This document shows positions 16,294 to 18,738 of a stretch of DNA of 18,738 nucleotides, one piece after another. The stretch is from positions 1 through 18,738 of the forward strand of contig CBHYLN010000100.1 in NCBI GenBank assembly GCA_966128725.1, in the 5' to 3' direction. Within the stretch, counting starts at the first letter, position 1, and every line of letters begins with the position of its first letter. Under the pieces are notes generated by a model that saw only the letters and a list, made by a program, of their open reading frames with translations, did no database searches and was not told where the DNA came from. Both the position numbers and the translations under genes were made by a program. The DNA comes from JAFDZV01 sp966128725 (GTDB lineage: Bacteria; Bacteroidota; Ignavibacteria; OLB7).

Positions 16294-17109
16294 ATGCCAG
16301 AGAACGGGCGACCACAGGGCCAGAATGATCGTTATCACACGGACGGAATCGGCGCATCGCTGATTCAGTTGGTGTCGGCGTTCGTGGAAACGATCGCCCG
16401 CAAGATGAGCACCGGACCCGATCGCCAGTCGCACATCGAAATCAAGCGTGCCGATAACACACCCGGCACCACACGCGCCGGGCGTGCCGAGATGCCGCAG
16501 GAAACCTGGAACGGCATCGGCATGCGGAAGTCGATCGCCGGGCACATCAACAATGGCCTGTGGAAACTGGAACGCGCGCGCCGGATGTCATCGGTTGGCC
16601 AACAGACCAGCAACGCGTTCAAGACGATATCGCTCACCAAACACGCGATCCGAAAGTTCCCCCGAAACGGCAAGCACATGGTGCAGAGCTACAGCCGTGT
16701 ATTGCGCGATGCAAAGCGGCGCATCGGCGTGTTGTACACCGAGATCCGCCATACCGAACGCCACCTGCGCTCGTATAATCCACGCTCGCTGGATGCCGAG
16801 GTCTCGAATCTGGAATATCGGCTTAGCAACACGGAGCATACCAGCCGCCGAGCCGAACTGGAGATGATCCTTGAGGCTCGTCGCGATTTGCTGGCTTCGG
16901 TGCTGATGCTTGAGGACAAGCTGGCACGCCTTTGCGCGCAGCTTGGCTCGATAACCTCGGCACTGGAAGTGAACCATATTCGTGTTGTTGCTCTGGCTGG
17001 CCGTGCAGCGGGTTTCAGTGAGGGCGATCAGCTTGCACGCCGCATGCAGGATGCCAGCGAGCAATTGGCGTTGCTTGAGCAAAGCCTGCGCGAGCTGGAC
17101 GAAGCCTGA
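16294..17109 (+). CDS. Hypothetical coiled-coil protein
   Basis: A 271-aa protein from ATG 16294; ATG 16285 is equally possible, and the open frame extends back to 15994 but that part looks non-coding. I do not recognise a family. Residues 1-75 are polar, with one amphipathic segment (IGASLIQLVSAFVETIARKM, 19-38). Residues 78-135 are basic (RKSIAGHINNGLWKLERARR; KHAIRKFPRNGKH). Residues about 130-271 are heptad-rich and charged, predicting a long helical coiled coil with a short break near 215-245, ending LALLEQSLRELDEA. There is no signal peptide or membrane segment, so it is cytosolic. A nucleic-acid- or membrane-associated scaffold is possible from the basic middle and coiled coil, but this is not evidence of function. 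The downstream outer-membrane gene is 320 bases away and probably separate. Confidence 0.65.
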   Translation: MPENGRPQGQNDRYHTDGIGASLIQLVSAFVETIARKMSTGPDRQSHIEIKRADNTPGTTRAGRAEMPQETWNGIGMRKSIAGHINNGLWKLERARRMSSVGQQTSNAFKTISLTKHAIRKFPRNGKHMVQSYSRVLRDAKRRIGVLYTEIRHTERHLRSYNPRSLDAEVSNLEYRLSNTEHTSRRAELEMILEARRDLLASVLMLEDKLARLCAQLGSITSALEVNHIRVVALAGRAAGFSEGDQLARRMQDASEQLALLEQSLRELDEA

Positions 17110-17165
17110 TTGGCACGTGCCTGCCGGATGATTTCACTACCGAAACCATCGGCGTACAATTTTGC

Positions 17166-17198
17166 TTTCGGTGATTGCGTTCGAGCACCCTATATTGT
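17166..17198 (+). promoter_or_regulatory. Possible promoter of the outer-membrane protein gene
   Basis: TATATTGT (17191-17198) resembles the TAnnTTTG -7 element, with TTTC (17166-17169) 21 bases upstream as a -33 candidate. Transcription near 17205 would leave a leader of about 225 bases before ATG 17430. The 320-base gap 17110-17429 has no other recognised element apart from an imperfect stem (ACCGAAA 17139-17145 with TTTCGGT 17166-17172) that could end the preceding transcript and overlaps the -33 candidate. Confidence 0.3.
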
Positions 17199-17429
17199 TC
17201 GCTGAGTCGTGTGCGGAGAGGTCCAACAGTCCAAACAGATTCGGCGTTTCACAATCCCCTGTTCTCCCCGACACCCTCGCAGTTCAAATTCCTTCAACAA
17301 TCCGGACGCATGCCGCGGTGCATGGCTGTCAACGAGCGTACCCCCGTTGATGCCCGTCAGCAATGGTAATCGTGCAGGCGTGATCCGTTTGTTGTGAACG
17401 ACAAATTCCCTGGTCCGGAGGTCCTTCTG

Positions 17430-18092
17430 ATGAACCCACGCGTACTGCTTCGTACGGTGATGGCGCTGGCATTCATGCATGTGGCCGCAGCGCACGCATT
17501 AGCCCAATCCACAGGCCCCGAGTTGGGTGTGTATGCAGGTCTCGACATCGGCGGCACTGCCAGCACATCAAGCATTCAAACCGCGGCGCGCAACGGCATC
17601 GTGCTTGGTGGATCGCTCACCATCCCGATAGCTCCCCCGTTTCTGAAGCTCGGCATTGGCGCACAATACGTGAAGTCCGGGCTGACGCTTGGATTGGCGC
17701 CGGCACTGGGCTCGGCATCACCCACCGATATCTACAATGTGAACTATCTGGAAATCCCCGTGAACGTCCGGGTAGGTGTGGGCGGCGCGTTTCAGGTGTA
17801 TGCGCTTGCAGGCACCAACGTTGGCACGTTGCTTACCGCAGCGCGGGAGGTTGAAGGCAATCAGGATGCCGGCGCCGGCGCATCCGGTGAGGATCTTACA
17901 AAGGTGCGCATTGCGCTGGAGTTTGGCGGCGGCGCTTCGTACGCACTTTCGAGCGCGGTATCGGTTTCGTTGGATGCGCGTTACGCATACACCGTGAACG
18001 AGCAATCGTACACATCGGCGGGCCTGACATCGCCCTCCACCTGGACGCCCCGCGATCTGAAGCTTACATCCGGCCTGCTGTTCCACCTGTAA
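17430..18092 (+). CDS. Outer-membrane beta-barrel protein (PorT-like/OmpW-size porin family)
   Basis: A 220-aa exported protein. ATG 17430 is preceded by a consensus GGAGG (17417-17421) at eight-base spacing, which decides the start over the in-frame GTG 17394. Residues 1-26 are a signal peptide (MNPRVLLRTVMALAFMHVAA, then AHALAQ) with likely cleavage after AHALA. The rest alternates polar and hydrophobic residues in strand-length blocks rich in Gly and aromatics: GPELGVYAGLDIGG, PFLKLGIGAQYVKSGLTLGL, YNVNYLEIPVNVRVGVGGAF, QVYALAGTNVG, VRIALEFGGGASYAL, AVSVSLDARYAYTV, and a final LKLTSGLLFHL strand. The YLEIP strand followed by a glycine-rich strand is typical of Bacteroidota outer-membrane barrel families. 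About eight strands are expected. The role (channel, receptor or structural) is not readable from sequence. Confidence 0.8.
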   Translation: MNPRVLLRTVMALAFMHVAAAHALAQSTGPELGVYAGLDIGGTASTSSIQTAARNGIVLGGSLTIPIAPPFLKLGIGAQYVKSGLTLGLAPALGSASPTDIYNVNYLEIPVNVRVGVGGAFQVYALAGTNVGTLLTAAREVEGNQDAGAGASGEDLTKVRIALEFGGGASYALSSAVSVSLDARYAYTVNEQSYTSAGLTSPSTWTPRDLKLTSGLLFHL

Positions 18093-18101
18093 GCCTGCAT
18101 G

Positions 18102-18135
18102 CCGCGTGCTCGCGGAGCGTGTGCCTCCTGAGGCA
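18102..18135. terminator. Two short stem-loops between convergent genes
   Basis: CCGCG-TGCT-CGCGG (18102-18115) and TGCCTC-CT-GAGGCA (18122-18135) sit in the 63-base gap between the outer-membrane gene and the amine oxidase gene that converges on it. Neither has a U-run, so termination from them is only suggested by position. Confidence 0.35.
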
Positions 18136-18155
18136 TGGGACCGGTTGCCGGCATA

Positions 18156-18738
18156 TCAGCGGCGGATCAAACGATCGGCAGCATCCTCGCCGGTAACAAC
18201 GGCGCCCTCCATGAATCCCTGCCATTCGGCCAGGTGTTCGCCGGCAAACAGCACGTTCCCATGCGGACGCGCCAGCACCGGACGCAGGCCGAACCACTGC
18301 CCCGGGCGGTACAGAGCATAGGCACCACCGGTCCAGACATCGCGTTGCCAGGCGTACGTGGCAATGCCCCTGGCAAGTTGCGGCGCGCGGCTGTCGACGG
18401 CACGCAGATCGTCGGTAATGATTTCCGTGCGGCGCGCGTTGGATTGCGCGGCCAGCACGTCGGCCTTTTCACCGATGGCGTAGCTGGTCAGGATTCCCTG
18501 CTGCGCACCGCCCTTGGCACGCTCATCGGTCTGCTCGCGCGTGCTGTGGAAATAGTAGTGCGATGTTCGGTCGCTGGTCAGGCTGAAATCCTTTGCGCCC
18601 CAGAAGCGTTCCGCGTACAGCACCGAGCTTTTCGCGATGCGCGCGTATTGAAGCTGGTCGGCGGCAGCGGCCTGGGCGGCCGGCAGTTGGGGATCGAAAT
18701 GTATGTGCGACAGCATGCGCGCCGGGATTGTGCAGATG
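18156..18738 (-). CDS. Flavin-containing amine oxidase, C-terminal part (runs off the right edge)
   Basis: The 3' end of a minus-strand gene; the frame stays open to base 18738, so the start and the N-terminal FAD-binding GxGxxG part lie outside the window. About 193 residues are visible. They begin ICTIPARMLSHIHFDPQLPA, the strand-turn that precedes the substrate domain in monoamine oxidase-type enzymes. Further on are a Tyr/Phe-rich stretch (SSVLYAERFWGAKDF), an AWQRDVWTGGAYALYRPGQW segment, and the C-terminal FAD-contacting motif FAGEHLAEWQGFMEGAVVTG followed by EDAADRL. These enzymes oxidise amines or amino acids using FAD, producing an imine, ammonia and hydrogen peroxide. The substrate cannot be told from this part. 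It converges on the outer-membrane protein gene. Confidence 0.88.
   Translation of the reverse strand, partial: ICTIPARMLSHIHFDPQLPAAQAAAADQLQYARIAKSSVLYAERFWGAKDFSLTSDRTSHYYFHSTREQTDERAKGGAQQGILTSYAIGEKADVLAAQSNARRTEIITDDLRAVDSRAPQLARGIATYAWQRDVWTGGAYALYRPGQWFGLRPVLARPHGNVLFAGEHLAEWQGFMEGAVVTGEDAADRLIRR

Overview
The window looks like a chromosomal segment of a high-GC bacterium of the Bacteroidota/Chlorobiota (FCB) group. The main clue is a large secreted protein (763-3405, minus) ending in a type IX secretion (T9SS) sorting domain. Some starts have a good Shine-Dalgarno (GGAGG before 17430; AAGGA before 12907) and others have none. No tRNA, rRNA, CRISPR array, transposase or phage gene was seen. 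Assignment below phylum (for example a Kapabacteria- or Ignavibacteria-like lineage) is inference only.

Layout. 1-692 is a gene-free stretch holding three diverged copies of a repeat. 763-3405 (minus) encodes an exported protein of six ~125-residue repeats plus a T9SS C-terminal domain. 3711-4484 (plus) is a YdfG-type short-chain dehydrogenase. It converges on the next block, with two overlapping inverted repeats in between.

14243 down to 4574 (minus) is a run of seven genes: two GT4 glycosyltransferases, two GH130 glycosidases/phosphorylases, an (alpha/alpha)6-barrel glycosidase-like protein, uvrC, and an unrecognised protein with an Imm26-like start and an acidic centre. The first five have no export signals and are tightly packed. 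The first GH130 gene overlaps the preceding GT gene in a GTGA junction. They read as one cytoplasmic system that builds and trims or phosphorolyses a glycan, most likely beta-mannosidic. The leader of this operon (14244-14480) contains strong inverted repeats.

14581-15978 (minus) is class II fumarase, followed by a 15-bp perfect hairpin as its terminator. 16294-17109 (plus) is a coiled-coil protein of unknown role. 17430-18092 (plus) is a small outer-membrane beta-barrel protein with a signal peptide. 18156-18738 (minus) is the C-terminal part of a flavin amine oxidase that runs off the right edge.

The most interesting unit is the GT4-GT4-GH130-GH130-barrel operon (8047-14243), a candidate intracellular beta-mannan or mannogen-like storage and recycling pathway. 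All assignments come from reading motifs; no homology search was run.
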